From Phyllobacterium sp. 628 (GTDB lineage: Bacteria; Pseudomonadota; Alphaproteobacteria; Rhizobiales; Rhizobiaceae), in assembly GCF_014189505.1 (NCBI RefSeq), contig NZ_CP050301.1, forward strand, positions 3,355,501-3,419,500: DNA of 64,000 nt. The letters run 5' to 3'. The translations under genes were made by a program, and so were the position numbers. Below, piece by piece: positions 46,690 to 56,963 of this stretch; within the stretch, counting starts at the first letter, position 1; each line of letters begins with the position of its first letter. The notes beneath the pieces were generated by a model. It was not told the DNA's origin. It saw only the letters and a program-made list of their open reading frames with translations, and made no database searches.

Positions 46690-47577
46690 TTAGGCGCCAT
46701 CTTTGCCGCCGACGATTGTCGACGCGGCCTTGGACAACCAGGAACCGGCATTCTGGCGGGGCTCAAGTCCGCCGCTCTGCAGCAGCTTGTAGCTGTCCTT
46801 ATACCATTGGCTATCCGGATAATTCTGCCCAAGAACAGCAGCTGCCGCCTGCGCTTCGCTCGTCAGGCCAAGTGCATAATAGGCTTCGGTCAGACGGGCC
46901 AAGGCTTCCTCGATGTGACGCGTATTGGAATACTGCTCGACAACACCACGGAAGCGCTTGATTGATGCAAGATATTCTTTGCGCTCAAGATAATAGCGTC
47001 CAACCTGCATTTCCTTGCCGGCGAGCTGATCGCGGGCAAAGCGAATCTTTTCCTTGGAGTCATCGATATACTCGGACTGCGGGAAACGTTCGACCACTTC
47101 ATTAAACGCGGCAATTGAGCGGCGGGTCATGCTCTGCTCGCGGGTAACGTCAGGAATCTGGCGATAGTAGCAAAGGCCGGTGATGTAATAGGCGTAAGCG
47201 GCTTCCGGCTGTGTCGGATAAAGCGCGATATAGCGCTTCGTCATGGCCAGAGCGTCATCATACTTGCCGGCGCGATAATTGGCGAATGCACCCATGACAA
47301 GCGACTTGCGGGCAAATTCCGAATAGGGATGCTGGCGGTCTACTGCATCGAATTTCTTCGCGGCTTCATCAAGACGACCAGCGTTCAAGTTGGCCAAAGC
47401 CTGATTATACAGAACGTCAGCGGGTTCGATCGTTTCGACATATTTTGTCAGATCGAGATCGTCATCCTTGGATGCACAACCTGAAATAGCCGTTGCACCA
47501 GCAACCGAAACCAGAAGAAGGGCCAAACGGGCCTTGCTGCCAAATCCTGCACTCATCGACATTCTGCAACTCGCCAT
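46690..47577 (-). CDS. bamD: Outer membrane assembly lipoprotein BamD
   Basis: 295 residues, lipoprotein of the BAM complex that inserts beta-barrel proteins. Signal peptide with lipobox TAISGC (Cys34 as modified residue if the first ATG is used). It has TPR-like repeats of the family: [80 protein letters not shown]. Internal ATGs at codons 6 and 8 are alternative starts. In related genomes lpxC lies immediately upstream; here four genes intervene (47773-50243). Confidence 0.95.
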   Translation of the reverse strand: MASCRMSMSAGFGSKARLALLLVSVAGATAISGCASKDDDLDLTKYVETIEPADVLYNQALANLNAGRLDEAAKKFDAVDRQHPYSEFARKSLVMGAFANYRAGKYDDALAMTKRYIALYPTQPEAAYAYYITGLCYYRQIPDVTREQSMTRRSIAAFNEVVERFPQSEYIDDSKEKIRFARDQLAGKEMQVGRYYLERKEYLASIKRFRGVVEQYSNTRHIEEALARLTEAYYALGLTSEAQAAAAVLGQNYPDSQWYKDSYKLLQSGGLEPRQNAGSWLSKAASTIVGGKDGA

Positions 47578-47772
47578 TCTGTCTTAGGCCCCATTCAAGA
47601 AATTAGAGCAATCTGCGCAAATCGATATCACGTTTGCGCATCATGCTCTAGATACAGTCAAACTAACCGTCAGTTGCGCGTTCTTAAACCACAAGCCAAC
47701 AGAATCAGCAATCTTATTGCCATGTAATCGTCCAATTTTGTGGCGGAGACAGAAATCAGCTGTGAAATAGAA

Positions 47773-48345
47773 CTATTCCTTCGTTTTTGGCAGTGAAAGA
47801 TGTCCCACCTTGTAAATCTGGGTCGTTTCGCTGATTGCTTGCGGCCCGTCTGCATTCCATAAACGAAACCGGACGCGGGTCCATGTGGTCGGTTCGAAAG
47901 CGGAAACGGATGCCAGAACACCACCATTTTGGACATCGTCAAGCGCTTCTGCACTGCCCCATTTTCGCAATTCACCCACTGATGTATGGGCTTCGACCGG
48001 CAAAATCTCACGCGTCGCAAAAGCCGCTTGCGCAACATTGTCTGATAAAAGTGCTTGCCAGACAAACCAGCTTTTGACCTGGGGCCGTCCGAATGCCTGT
48101 GACACGCCCGCAAAGCCCTCGCCGCCAATGAAGTTGTTGAGACCTTCCACCTGTTTCCAGACATAGAATGGCGCATAGAGATTTTCGCGGCTACGCGTTT
48201 CATCCCCGGGACGGGCCGTCAGATAGGCTTTGAACTTCAAGTCGGGATAATTGTCGAGCAGATGACCCTTATCCGCAATGCGCCGGTCAATGATCCCCAT
48301 GTCGTAATCGGCAGGCAGAACAAAACTATACTGCATGGCAATCAT
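47773..48345 (-). CDS. DUF4865 family protein
   Basis: 190 residues. Pattern: MIAMQYSFVLPADYDMGIID, KFKAYLTARPG, NLYAPFYVWKQVEGLNNFIG, and GFAGVSQAFGRPQVKSWFVW, matching DUF4865; two-lobed ferredoxin-like fold expected. Function unknown. Start overlaps the cupin stop (48342-48345, ATGA), so the two are coupled. It is the last gene of the tautomerase-cupin-DUF4865 unit. Confidence 0.85.
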   Translation of the reverse strand: MIAMQYSFVLPADYDMGIIDRRIADKGHLLDNYPDLKFKAYLTARPGDETRSRENLYAPFYVWKQVEGLNNFIGGEGFAGVSQAFGRPQVKSWFVWQALLSDNVAQAAFATREILPVEAHTSVGELRKWGSAEALDDVQNGGVLASVSAFEPTTWTRVRFRLWNADGPQAISETTQIYKVGHLSLPKTKE

Positions 48346-48779
48346 GATCGTGCTCCTTCACGTTCAATCGGTTCGAGCCAATGCACGGATTTGCCATTGT
48401 GCACCGCCTGAATACTGACATAGGAAAACGTACTGGTGGGCGTCGCACCGTGCCAATGGCGCTCATCGGGAGCGAACCAGACACAATCGCCCGCCCGGAT
48501 TTCTTCGACAGGGCCACCATCGCGCTGCGCCAGCCCAACGCCCGACAGGACATAAAGGAACTGGCCGCGCGGGTGGGTATGCCAATGGGTGATCACATCG
48601 GGATCAACCATCGCACGCATCACAGTGTTCTCACCCTCGTGCTCACTTTCGAGCAGTATCTCCGCCCAGAACGGTGCCGTAGAGATACCATCCGGAGCGC
48701 GACCTATCGCGGCGCCATTGCGGCGGATTGTCATTTCAGGCGGGCAGGTTTTTACCTTGGTCATCATATCATCGCTCAT
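48342..48779 (-). CDS. Cupin domain protein (ChrR-like)
   Basis: 145 residues. The cupin core is VDPDVITHWHTHPRGQFLYV (metal ligands His, His, Gln) and the second motif RAGDCVWFAPDERHWHGATP. In this cassette it stands between a tautomerase and DUF4865; such cupins commonly accompany small-molecule oxidoreductase or quorum-type modules, but substrate is unknown. Alternative ATGs occur at codons 5 and 6. Confidence 0.88.
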   Translation of the reverse strand: MSDDMMTKVKTCPPEMTIRRNGAAIGRAPDGISTAPFWAEILLESEHEGENTVMRAMVDPDVITHWHTHPRGQFLYVLSGVGLAQRDGGPVEEIRAGDCVWFAPDERHWHGATPTSTFSYVSIQAVHNGKSVHWLEPIEREGARS

Positions 48780-48811
48780 GGAAAAGATTGCTTACGGAAA
48801 GTCGGTTGAAG

Positions 48812-49201
48812 TCAGGCGACGCCAAGCATCTGCATGCCACCATTGCTGAATGACCATTCTTCCCGGGCAGATGCGCTGATGATGATCATGACATCTTCAG
48901 GCCGCACTCCAGGCGCATCTGCAAGCCTCTCCACAAGTCGCTCGTAAAATGCCTTCTTCGTCGCCGTATCGCGTGGCTTGCCAATAGTGATGGCGAAGAT
49001 GATGAAATCGTCGGAACGCGGGCCGCCAAGATAGTTGCGGTCAAAGATCAGCTCATTTGGACGAAGCTGATGAATGGCCTGAAAACGGTCGTCAGCTGGC
49101 ACGTTGAAAGTTTCCACCATCGCCTGATGCAGGCTGTCGGATACGGCCTTCAGGTATTCGGGTGATTTGCCCTCAATAAGGGTAATGCGAGCGAAAGGCA
49201 T
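48812..49201 (-). CDS. Tautomerase family protein
   Basis: 129 residues. Pattern MPFARITLIEGKSPEYLKAV with Pro2 as catalytic base (4-oxalocrotonate tautomerase superfamily), and DDRFQAIHQLRPNELIFDRN, FAITIGKPRDTATKKAFYER. Likely a keto-enol isomerase of a small carboxylic acid. AAGGATC precedes the ATG. First gene of the operon with the cupin and DUF4865, divergent from a LysR regulator. Confidence 0.9.
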   Translation of the reverse strand: MPFARITLIEGKSPEYLKAVSDSLHQAMVETFNVPADDRFQAIHQLRPNELIFDRNYLGGPRSDDFIIFAITIGKPRDTATKKAFYERLVERLADAPGVRPEDVMIIISASAREEWSFSNGGMQMLGVA

Positions 49202-49287
49202 GGATTGATCCTTTTGTTTGGCGTTCCGAACGAAGTGAAAGGAGCGCGGTAAACTTGACGAATTGGTTTTAACACTTCACAATCATC

Positions 49288-49298
49288 CTGATAATCAG
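49288..49298. promoter_or_regulatory. Possible LysR binding palindrome between tautomerase and lysR genes
   Basis: CTGAT-A-ATCAG, a symmetric 11-base site in the A/T-rich 139-base divergent gap (49202-49340). It is a short palindrome; the assignment is by position. Confidence 0.3.
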
Positions 49299-49340
49299 AT
49301 AATATGAAACAAACGATCCCAAAAAAGTGGATTAACGACA

Positions 49341-50243
49341 ATGCGCCAACTGACCTTTGATCTGGACGTGCTGCGCACTTTCATCACGGGCGTCGATATG
49401 GGTAATTTCGCCAAGGCTGCGGACAGGCTTGGCCGGTCAACATCGGCAGTCAGTGCTCAATTGAAAAAACTCGAGCAGCAAACAGGAATACCGATTTTTC
49501 AAAAAGCCGGACGTGGTCTTGTTTTGACCGATGCAGGCGAAACCATGTTGGCCTATGCACGCCGGTTGATTGATCTTAACGACGAAGCTGCCTCGGCAGT
49601 CCATGGTATTGAGCTGGAGGGCTGGGTGCGGCTTGGTTTGCAGGAAGATTTTGGCGAGACACTCCTGCCCAACATTCTTGGTCAATTCGCGCGGGCCCAT
49701 CCCAAGGTACGCATAGAAGCGCGTGTGGCACGCAATGCCGAACTTGTTGATCGCGTCACGTCGGGAAAACTTGATCTCGCGCTTGCGTGGAACACAAGCG
49801 CACCTCCACAGAATAGCCAGCGCGTTCTGGATGTGCCGATGTGCTGGGTTGGTTCTTCCAGCCAGAACGAGGTTTGGGAATTATCAAGCGGCGAACCCTT
49901 GCCTTTGGCAGCATTGGAAGCACCTTGCCTGCTGCGTACTGCTGCGACCGCTGCGTTGGATAAAGCCGGCATTCCGTGGCGGCTTGCCTTTATCAGCCCA
50001 AGCCTTGGCGGATTATGGGCCGCGACAGCAGCCGGTCTTGGCGTGACAATCCGCACGCCGATTGGCCTGCCAAAGAGCGTTCGACCAATTGGCCGGGAGA
50101 TTAATGGGCTTCCGGCTTTGCCAATGCTTGGACTGGATCTTCACCGTGCCGATGCGGAGCCTGCACCTGTCACTGCGAAGCTCGCAGCAATCATTCTCCA
50201 GGCTTTGCAGGACATTCTGCCGGCAGATGCAAAGGCAGCTTAG
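49341..50243 (+). CDS. LysR family transcriptional regulator
   Basis: 300 residues. N-terminal winged HTH: FDLDVLRTFITGVDMGNFAK then SAVSAQLKKLEQQTGIPIFQ, KAGRGLVLTDAGETMLAYAR; C-terminal effector domain begins at about residue 90. It is divergent from the tautomerase-cupin-DUF4865 operon, which it probably activates. It converges on lpxC, with a palindromic element between. Confidence 0.92.
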   Translation: MRQLTFDLDVLRTFITGVDMGNFAKAADRLGRSTSAVSAQLKKLEQQTGIPIFQKAGRGLVLTDAGETMLAYARRLIDLNDEAASAVHGIELEGWVRLGLQEDFGETLLPNILGQFARAHPKVRIEARVARNAELVDRVTSGKLDLALAWNTSAPPQNSQRVLDVPMCWVGSSSQNEVWELSSGEPLPLAALEAPCLLRTAATAALDKAGIPWRLAFISPSLGGLWAATAAGLGVTIRTPIGLPKSVRPIGREINGLPALPMLGLDLHRADAEPAPVTAKLAAIILQALQDILPADAKAA

Positions 50244-50278
50244 GAGGGTTGGGGTATGTTGAACATTGCAGAAACCAT

Positions 50279-50404
50279 GGTGCGTGGTTGGACAGGCTCA
50301 CCATGAGGAAGATTGTTGATTGCAAAATTATCGGCAATCTTCGCAGAATAAAGCTCCCTGCAACCCACCCATCTCCCTCATGGTGAGCCTGTCCAACCAC
50401 GCAC
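50279..50404. repeat. Palindromic intergenic element, copy 6
   Basis: Left arm GGTGCGTGGTTGGACAGGCT then CACCATGAGG; right arm CTCATGGTGAGCCTGTCCAA then CCACGCAC. Note the compensating change: TTGGACAGG on the left is matched by CCTGTCCAA on the right, versus TTCGACAAG elsewhere. 126 bases, in the 203-base gap between convergent lysR and lpxC. Confidence 0.85.
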
Positions 50405-50446
50405 TGATGGGATGAGCAACCCTTACCTGTCGAAGGACGAGGATAT

Positions 50447-51394
50447 CTAAACTACCGAAGGCGCAAGCAGAGGTGCATCTATTGTAACAAGCGATGCACC
50501 ATTATTGGGATGCGTTGCAATCTCAACAAATTCAAAGGCATCTGGGTCCGACAACAAAGCGCGTAAGGCCATGGCATTCAACCGGTGTCCGCCGCGATAC
50601 GATTTGAAACAACCGATAAACGGTGCTCCGGCCAGAGCAAGGTCGCCAACCGCATCGAGCGTCTTGTGCCGGACGAACTCATCCGGATAGCGCAGACCGC
50701 CGGGATTGATGATCGTATGGTCGTCACCAATCACGAGAGAATTATCGAGCGACGAGCCAAGAGCGAGCCCTGCGGCCCAAAGCTTTTCAACATCGCGCAT
50801 GAAACCGAAGGTTCTGGCCCGCGAAATCTCTTCGCGGAAAACTGTCGCGTCCATGTTACCGGCAAAGGATTGTCTACCAATAGCAGGCGTCTCGAAATCG
50901 ATTTCCACTTCATACCGCGTGCCATCATATGGAGAAAACTCCGCCCACGACGTTCCAGCTTCAATACGGGATGTTTTGAGAACCCGGATATAGCGTCGTT
51001 TGGCCGTTTGCTGAAGCTGGCCCGCCTGCTCAAAGGCCGCAAGAAACGCGGCCGACGTACCATCAGCAATCGGCACTTCCGGCCCGTCAATCTCAATATT
51101 CAGGTTATCGATCCCTGCCCCGGCAATTGCCGCCATGACATGCTCAACGGTGCTAAGGGTGATGCCAGATCCATTGGTAAGTGTGGTGCTTAGATCTGTC
51201 GTCCCGACTTCAGAAATCAGTGCCCTGATGGCATGGCTAGCTCCGGACACATCCACCCTGTGGAACACAATTCCAGTATCCGGTTCTGCCGGCAGGAACG
51301 TCATGGTCACCGGTGTGCCGCTATGCACGCCAACGCCGGATAGCGATACGCGTTCTGCTATGGTCGTTTGATAGTCGCGCAACTGAAACCCCAT
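50447..51394 (-). CDS. lpxC: UDP-3-O-acyl-N-acetylglucosamine deacetylase
   Basis: 315 residues, zinc enzyme for the committed step of lipid A synthesis. Zinc ligands: His in LSTVEHVMAAI and His/Asp in FVRHKTLDAVGDLALAG; fatty-acyl passage region HKTLD as usual; ETPAIGRQSF and FREEISRARTFGFMRDVEKL are typical. The ATG at 51394 (MGFQLRDYQTT) fits homologues with a short lead; the frame is open 25 codons further but not conserved. The transcript is separated from ftsZ by a terminator. Confidence 0.95.
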   Translation of the reverse strand: MGFQLRDYQTTIAERVSLSGVGVHSGTPVTMTFLPAEPDTGIVFHRVDVSGASHAIRALISEVGTTDLSTTLTNGSGITLSTVEHVMAAIAGAGIDNLNIEIDGPEVPIADGTSAAFLAAFEQAGQLQQTAKRRYIRVLKTSRIEAGTSWAEFSPYDGTRYEVEIDFETPAIGRQSFAGNMDATVFREEISRARTFGFMRDVEKLWAAGLALGSSLDNSLVIGDDHTIINPGGLRYPDEFVRHKTLDAVGDLALAGAPFIGCFKSYRGGHRLNAMALRALLSDPDAFEFVEIATHPNNGASLVTIDAPLLAPSVV

Positions 51395-51575
51395 GCCCTG
51401 CCATACATTCGTTATTCTTGGAGCGTTATCCCTAGGAATCAATCCGCTCCAATCAATTTTGCGCCGCAAGATACAATTGCTGTCGCACCAAACAAAATCA
51501 CGGTTTCAACAGTCGCGTAACGAACACACCAAGGCCAGAACTAAGTCGTTCTTCCAATTTTTCAATAGCTTGAAT

Positions 51576-51612
51576 GAAAAAACCCGCCATTGAAACAATG
51601 GCGGGTTTTTTA
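51576..51612. terminator. Terminator after ftsZ
   Basis: CCCGCCATTG-AAA-CAATGGCGGG, perfect 10-bp stem, with A-tract and T-tract on either side. Ends the ddlB-ftsQAZ unit (minus) and isolates lpxC. Confidence 0.92.
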
Positions 51613-51635
51613 GTTTTTAATATTGCGTGATCGGA

Positions 51636-53330
51636 TCAGTTGGCTTGACGGCGCAGGAAAGCCGGAATTTCCAACTGATCGTCCTCAGAAGCCTGACGTG
51701 ACTGTGGCTGAACACGGCCCTGCTCATCGAGCTGTCCGCGACGCGGCGCATAAATCGACGCATCCTGTGACAATGGACGGCGTGGCTCTGCCGGACGCAT
51801 AGCCGGTTCACGTGGCTGTGCTGGCTCAAGCCGGGCCGTTTCATCTTCACGGCGTGTCAGACCAGCGGTCAGACGCTTCAGGAGACCCATCGGGCCACGG
51901 TCTTCGTGGCTGTCATGCGATGCCTGATCGCGGCCATGGTCGCGGGCATTGAATTCAGCCTGAACAACCGGCGGGAAGTCGGCAACATTGGGCATGCGGG
52001 GAGCCGGTGCTGGCTGCGCAACCGGCGCGGCATGCATCTGAACCTGTGGCTGCGGTGCTGGCTGATGTACAGGCTGCTGCGGCGCTGCAGCAATCGGTGC
52101 ATCAAATACTTCCGGTGCAGGAGCCTGGAAAATGCGGCTCTGCGGGCGGAATTCCTGTTCAGCAGGCTGCGGTGCACGCTGTGGCATTTCGAGTTCAGCA
52201 GCGCGCATCGCGTCTCCTACCGGATCAGCGACGCGGGCGGCTGGCTGCTGCACGACTGGACGTGGTGCGGCAGTTTCAACGCGCGCAGCAGGCTGCTGTA
52301 CCGGCTTGGCAATTGGCTTCATCGGCTGGCGAAATTCGATCGGCGCTGGGGCCGACTCTCCCAACTGCTTGTCGATGCCTGTTGCCACGACCGAAACGCG
52401 GATGATGCCTTCAAGGCTTTCATCAAATGTTGCACCGAGGATGATGTTGGCATCCTGGTCAACTTCTTCGCGAATACGTGTTGCAGCTTCGTCCACTTCA
52501 AACAGCGTCATATCACGGCCGCCGGTGATCGAAATCAGCAGACCCTTGGCACCGCGCATGGATGTTTCGTCAAGCAGCGGGTTGGCGATAGCAGCTTCAG
52601 CAGCAGCCATTGCGCGGCCATCACCGGAAGCCTCACCGGTTCCCATCATCGCCTTGCCCATCTCGCGCATGACCGAACGAACGTCGGCAAAGTCGAGGTT
52701 GATCAGGCCTTCCTTGACCATCAGATCGGTGATGCAGGCAACACCGGAATAAAGAACCTGATCGGCCATTGCGAATGCATCGGCAAAGGTCGTCTTGTCG
52801 TTGGCGATGCGGAAAAGGTTCTGGTTCGGAATGACGATCAGAGTATCGACATTCTTCTGCAGGTCTTCAATGCCCATATCGGCGGTGCGCATGCGGCGCT
52901 GCCCTTCGAAATGGAAAGGCTTGGTGACAACACCGACAGTCAGGATGCCCTTTTCGCGTGCGGCGCGGGCAACAACAGGCGCTGCACCGGTGCCGGTACC
53001 ACCACCCATACCTGCCGTGACAAAGCACATATGCGTGCCCTGCAGGTGGTCATTGATCTCATCGATGCATTCTTCAGCGGCTGCGCGGCCAACTTCCGGC
53101 TGCGAACCTGCGCCGAGGCCCTCGGTGACTGCCGCGCCCAGCTGAATCAGACGTTCAGCCTTCGATTGCGACAGTGCCTGTGCGTCAGTATTGGCAACAA
53201 CGAACTCAACACCGCGCAAACCGGCATTGATCATGTTATTGACCGCGTTGCCACCGCCACCGCCAACACCGAAAACGGTGATCCGGGGCTTAAGCTCGGT
53301 AATGTCCGGCTTTTGCAGATTGATGCTCAT
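51636..53330 (-). CDS. ftsZ: Cell division protein FtsZ
   Basis: 564 residues, tubulin-like GTPase of the Z ring. GTPase core to about 320: [20 protein letters not shown], the tubulin signature [13 protein letters not shown] (109-121), and NxDxADV-type [11 protein letters not shown]. Then an unusually long, Pro/Gln/Ala-rich linker of roughly 220 residues ([20 protein letters not shown]) and a conserved C-terminal peptide [15 protein letters not shown] for FtsA/MinC binding. Long linkers are usual in alphaproteobacteria. The ATG at 53330 is backed by homology; the frame is open 29 codons further. Confidence 0.97.
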   Translation of the reverse strand: MSINLQKPDITELKPRITVFGVGGGGGNAVNNMINAGLRGVEFVVANTDAQALSQSKAERLIQLGAAVTEGLGAGSQPEVGRAAAEECIDEINDHLQGTHMCFVTAGMGGGTGTGAAPVVARAAREKGILTVGVVTKPFHFEGQRRMRTADMGIEDLQKNVDTLIVIPNQNLFRIANDKTTFADAFAMADQVLYSGVACITDLMVKEGLINLDFADVRSVMREMGKAMMGTGEASGDGRAMAAAEAAIANPLLDETSMRGAKGLLISITGGRDMTLFEVDEAATRIREEVDQDANIILGATFDESLEGIIRVSVVATGIDKQLGESAPAPIEFRQPMKPIAKPVQQPAARVETAAPRPVVQQPAARVADPVGDAMRAAELEMPQRAPQPAEQEFRPQSRIFQAPAPEVFDAPIAAAPQQPVHQPAPQPQVQMHAAPVAQPAPAPRMPNVADFPPVVQAEFNARDHGRDQASHDSHEDRGPMGLLKRLTAGLTRREDETARLEPAQPREPAMRPAEPRRPLSQDASIYAPRRGQLDEQGRVQPQSRQASEDDQLEIPAFLRRQAN

Positions 53331-53395
53331 TTGTTTGTTCCTTTTTCCTTTACCGCGTCGCCGCCGCGGTATCTTTTTGGGTTTCCCCGGATTGA

Positions 53396-54718
53396 TTAAA
53401 AACTCTCTTTCAGCCACTGGCCGATACGCTGAAAACGCCCACCCGTACCTGTCATCAGCGATGATGAACCGGCCTTTACAGAACGCTCCTCAATTCCTGC
53501 CACCTGCGGATAGATCAACAGACCGACCGCTGCGGAGAAAGCTGGCCCCTTGGCTGCTTCGGGAAGTCCCGTAACACCCAGAGGACGGCCAATACGTACG
53601 TTGCGGGCCAGGATGCGGCGCGCCACTTCAGGCAAGCCCGCCAACTGGCTGGCTCCACCTGTCAGGACAACACGTTTGCCGACAATCTGGCCGTAACCGG
53701 ACTGGTTCAGGCGATCACGTGCCAATTCCAGCGTTTCTTCAACGCGAGCTCGAATAATGCGTGTCAGGACGGCACGCGGATATTGATTGGGGACATCACG
53801 TCCGTCATTCCCAAGCGGAGAAACGCTGATCAGATCCCGGTCATCAGCGGCGCTCGGCAATGTTGAACCGTGCATCACCTTCAGACGTTCGGCATCGTCC
53901 ATATGCGCTGACAATCCACGCGCCACGTCCATGGTCACATGATTGCCGCCAATGGCGATTGCATCGGCGTGAATGAATTTGCCTTCGGAGAAAACAGAAA
54001 TCGTCGTGGTGCCGCCGCCCATGTCGATACAGGCAGCACCCATTTCCGCTTCATCATCCACAAGCGCCGAAAGACCACTTGCATAGGGTGTCGCGATCAT
54101 TGCCTCGACGGACAAATGGCAGCGGTTGACGCAGAGTTCGAGATTGCGCAACGGTGCAGCATCGGCGGTCAGCACATGCATCTCGACACCAAGGCTGTCG
54201 CCGATCATGCCGAGCGGATCACGGATGCCTTTTTCGCCATCCAAGGCATAACCAATGGGAAGCGAATGGACGAGATGACGTTCAGTAGCGAGTGCCTGTT
54301 TGGCACCGGCACCCAGCACACGGCGAATGTCCGACTGATCGACTTCATGGCCGCCCAGATTGATGCTCGCGGAAAAGCTTTCGCTCTTCAGGCGTCCGGC
54401 AGAAATGTTGACAATCATTGAATCGACGGTCAGGCCAGCCATGCGCTCGGCTGCATCAACAGCAAGGCGAATGGCCTGCTCGGCCGCGTCCAGATTGACG
54501 ATGACACCTGACTTGATGCCGCGTGACTTCTGGTGACCGATGCCAAGCACTTCAATGCGATGGGTACGGCCCGGCAGATGTGCGCTCTCTTCGCGCGGAC
54601 GCAACCGGGCGATAATGCAGCAGACCTTGCTTGAACCAATGTCAAGAACTGTCAAAGACCGCGTCCGTTTTGCGGAAGCAGGTCCAGTCGACGCGCCCTT
54701 CCCGTTCAGAATACTCAT
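53396..54718 (-). CDS. ftsA: Cell division protein FtsA
   Basis: 440 residues, actin-like ATPase anchoring FtsZ to the membrane. Motifs: [17 protein letters not shown] (phosphate 1), [14 protein letters not shown] (phosphate 2), [20 protein letters not shown] (adenosine), and the C-terminal amphipathic helix [13 protein letters not shown]. The 1C subdomain follows residue 85. ATG overlaps the ftsQ stop (54715-54718). It lies 65 bases before the ftsZ start. Confidence 0.96.
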   Translation of the reverse strand: MSILNGKGASTGPASAKRTRSLTVLDIGSSKVCCIIARLRPREESAHLPGRTHRIEVLGIGHQKSRGIKSGVIVNLDAAEQAIRLAVDAAERMAGLTVDSMIVNISAGRLKSESFSASINLGGHEVDQSDIRRVLGAGAKQALATERHLVHSLPIGYALDGEKGIRDPLGMIGDSLGVEMHVLTADAAPLRNLELCVNRCHLSVEAMIATPYASGLSALVDDEAEMGAACIDMGGGTTTISVFSEGKFIHADAIAIGGNHVTMDVARGLSAHMDDAERLKVMHGSTLPSAADDRDLISVSPLGNDGRDVPNQYPRAVLTRIIRARVEETLELARDRLNQSGYGQIVGKRVVLTGGASQLAGLPEVARRILARNVRIGRPLGVTGLPEAAKGPAFSAAVGLLIYPQVAGIEERSVKAGSSSLMTGTGGRFQRIGQWLKESF

Positions 54719-55668
54719 ATACGCTTCTCCGAACGCTTTGGCGCCTTATCACGCGCCTTCAAAAACTCTACGCGCTGAACCATCGCGTCTGGTGTCAGCT
54801 TCAAAACCACCCGGTCCGGAAGACGCATATCGACCGAAGCGATTGCGCGGGACAGCAACCCATCCTTCCGGTCCATCCGCACCACATCGGCAAGTGCCTG
54901 ATCAATGCGATATTCGGGCAGCATCAGGTTCACGCCATTCTTCAAGATCAGGTCCCAGCGCCGGTCAGCCACGCGCGAATAAGCCTTCACCTCAGAGACG
55001 ATCTGTGGAAACGCAGCGAGCTGAGCAAACAATATCTTTGCCTGCTTGTCGGCACCCACACCCATGATCAGCGGCAGGGTCGAGCCGCGGCCCGCCGTGT
55101 AAGGTACAATCACACGGCCATCAGCATCGATGATCGACAGGTCGTCGCCATTCTGCCAAACGGCCATGGCAGTGCGCTCATGAATCGAAATCTGGATCGT
55201 GTTCGGATAAACCTTGAACACATCGACGGATTCCACCCAAGGCAAAGTTGCCACCGCCTTTTGTGCATCAGCCGCACTCAGACCGACCAGCGATGTCTCG
55301 CCGTCCAGACCAAGCGCGCCCAGCACGTCGATCTCGGAGGTTTCCTTGTTACCAACCACCTTTACGTCTTCGATGGCGAAACCGAACGTCGAAGTCGTTA
55401 CTTTGACCACCTCGGGGGCATGACCACCGAGAATGGCGCCATAGGCACCTGTCAAAGCCAGAAAGACCACAGCACCGAGCGTACCGGTGTGATTCGGGAT
55501 ATGAACCTCACCTTCGACCATGCGGGTGAAGACGCGCACAGGCTTGCGCAGAAATTTCGGCAGGACGAAACGGAAGCGGCCAAAAGCCCCATAGGTATAC
55601 GACGGCCTGTCCGAAGACACCGGCGCAGCACCTCGTGGGTGTACTTTTTTGCCCTTCAACGCAAACAC
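54715..55668 (-). CDS. ftsQ: Cell division protein FtsQ
   Basis: 317 residues, bitopic divisome protein. Cytoplasmic lead of about 70 residues, one helix ([20 protein letters not shown]), then the POTRA domain ([20 protein letters not shown]) and the beta domain with [20 protein letters not shown]. The start is GTG at 55668, chosen because GGAGG (55680-55676) stands 7 bases before it; a TTG eight codons upstream lies inside ddlB and lacks a site. It overlaps the ddlB end by 13 bases. Confidence 0.93.
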   Translation of the reverse strand: MFALKGKKVHPRGAAPVSSDRPSYTYGAFGRFRFVLPKFLRKPVRVFTRMVEGEVHIPNHTGTLGAVVFLALTGAYGAILGGHAPEVVKVTTSTFGFAIEDVKVVGNKETSEIDVLGALGLDGETSLVGLSAADAQKAVATLPWVESVDVFKVYPNTIQISIHERTAMAVWQNGDDLSIIDADGRVIVPYTAGRGSTLPLIMGVGADKQAKILFAQLAAFPQIVSEVKAYSRVADRRWDLILKNGVNLMLPEYRIDQALADVVRMDRKDGLLSRAIASVDMRLPDRVVLKLTPDAMVQRVEFLKARDKAPKRSEKRI

Positions 55669-56582
55669 GATGCGTCCTCCACCATCCAACTCAACAATTC
55701 ACCGAAGGTATGCCCCGCAGCTTTGGCGATATCAGGTACAAGAGATGTTGGAGTCATGCCCGGCTGGGTGTTTACCTCCAGCCAAATCAGTTCACCATCT
55801 TCGGAAAAACGGTCGTCGTAACGGAAGTCCGACCGGCTAATCCCTTTACATCCAATTGCCTGATGCGCCTTGAGTGCTAGTGTTTGTATTTTTTGGTAAA
55901 TTTTTAGTGAAATTTTAGCCGGACACACATGATTTGATCCGCCTGCAACATATTTTGAATCATAATCGTAGAATTGATGACCCACGGGGATGATTTCGCA
56001 CACCCCGATTGCCACATCGCCCATGACCGCGCATGTCAACTCACGCCCATGGATGTACCGCTCGACCATAACCGTGCTGCCATATTTCCATTCGGCAGAG
56101 GTGATGACCTGCGGTGGATGCGACTGATCCTCCTTGACGATGACAACGCCAAAGCTTGACCCTTCATTGACGGGCTTCACCACATAAGGCGGCTTCATCG
56201 GATGCTTGGTGGTAAAATCGAAACGGTTCATCACCTTGGCTTCAGCAACAGGAATACCTGCCGCCTTGGCAACAATCTTGGCCTGCTCCTTGTTCATGGC
56301 CAAAGCCGACGCAAGCACGCCTGAATGTGTATAGGGAATTTCCAGATATTCGAGGATGCCCTGAATTGTACCGTCCTCACCAAAGGGACCGTGCAGCGCA
56401 TTGAACGCAACATCCGGGCGCAGCTCAACAAGGGCACTTGCGATATCGCGGGTCACATCAACACGCGTAACCTGATAGCCTTCAGCCTCCAGGGCTTCAG
56501 CGCAGGCATTGCCTGAGGAGATACTCACCGGCCGCTCCGATGAAAATCCACCCATTAGCATCGCAACATGCTTTTTCGCCAT
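55656..56582 (-). CDS. ddlB: D-alanine--D-alanine ligase
   Basis: 308 residues, ATP-grasp enzyme making D-Ala-D-Ala for peptidoglycan. Motifs: [60 protein letters not shown], and [11 protein letters not shown] with [13 protein letters not shown]. It begins a separate transcription unit with ftsQ, ftsA and ftsZ, 381 bases from murB. Confidence 0.96.
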   Translation of the reverse strand: MAKKHVAMLMGGFSSERPVSISSGNACAEALEAEGYQVTRVDVTRDIASALVELRPDVAFNALHGPFGEDGTIQGILEYLEIPYTHSGVLASALAMNKEQAKIVAKAAGIPVAEAKVMNRFDFTTKHPMKPPYVVKPVNEGSSFGVVIVKEDQSHPPQVITSAEWKYGSTVMVERYIHGRELTCAVMGDVAIGVCEIIPVGHQFYDYDSKYVAGGSNHVCPAKISLKIYQKIQTLALKAHQAIGCKGISRSDFRYDDRFSEDGELIWLEVNTQPGMTPTSLVPDIAKAAGHTFGELLSWMVEDASCLR

Positions 56583-56910
56583 GAAGGCAACCCCTTGAAC
56601 GCATCCCCATCACTACTGCATCAAGCATCCCCATCGGACACACAAAGGACGCAGCAGCATCCCTTACCGGCACATAACCCCTTCAAAAATTCGAAGAGAT
56701 TTTTGGGGTTCTGCGCGGCCGAAAAAAGACATGAGTTTCCGCAAGCCCGGCGATCAAGACCGCAGGCACCCGAGGCTGATAAAATCAGCCGACTCAAATC
56801 AGTTAACGCTTGCCCCTAAAGAATCAGAGAGTTGATTCCGTGACAAGTCCCCTTTGATTCAACAATGAAATTTCGCGTAAAAAAAGTGTTCGCGAATCAA
56901 TTTCGAAAAC
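56583..56910 (-). promoter_or_regulatory. Promoter region of ddlB-ftsQAZ
   Basis: No gene is seen in this AT-richer gap. It holds a hairpin AACCCC-(TTC)-AAAAAT / ATTTTTGGGGTT (56676-56710), a perfect GGCTGAT-AAA-ATCAGCC hairpin (56774-56790), and six GANTC methylation sites between 56791 and 56939. The exact -10/-35 could not be fixed. Confidence 0.5.
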
Positions 56911-56939
56911 AAAATCAGAGGCAAAAGCGCCTCTGATTC
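56791..56939. promoter_or_regulatory. Cluster of six GANTC (CcrM) sites
   Basis: GACTC 56791, GAATC 56821, GATTC 56834, GATTC 56856, GAATC 56894, GATTC 56935. CcrM methylates the A of GANTC in alphaproteobacteria, and methylation state controls cell-cycle promoters. Six in 149 bases is about ten times the random rate (1 in 256). The last lies in the murB terminator. Confidence 0.7.
56911..56939 (-). terminator. Terminator after murB
   Basis: AATCAGAGGC-(GCTTTT)-GCCTCTGATT on the minus strand, followed by TTGTTTT. It lies 25 bases after the murB stop and splits the dcw cluster into two units. Confidence 0.8.
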
Positions 56940-56963
56940 ATTGCAAAAAAATTTCAATTTTTC

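Noticed and set aside
51906..53399. Long plus-strand ORF of 497 codons over ftsZ
   Set aside because: It is fully antisense to ftsZ and its composition (Cys/Arg/Leu-rich) is a mirror of the codon bias of ftsZ; no homology recognised.
56740..56830. CtrA box (TTAA-N7-TTAA) before ddlB
   Set aside because: Only TTAG and TTAAC with a spacing of 9 were found; not a match.
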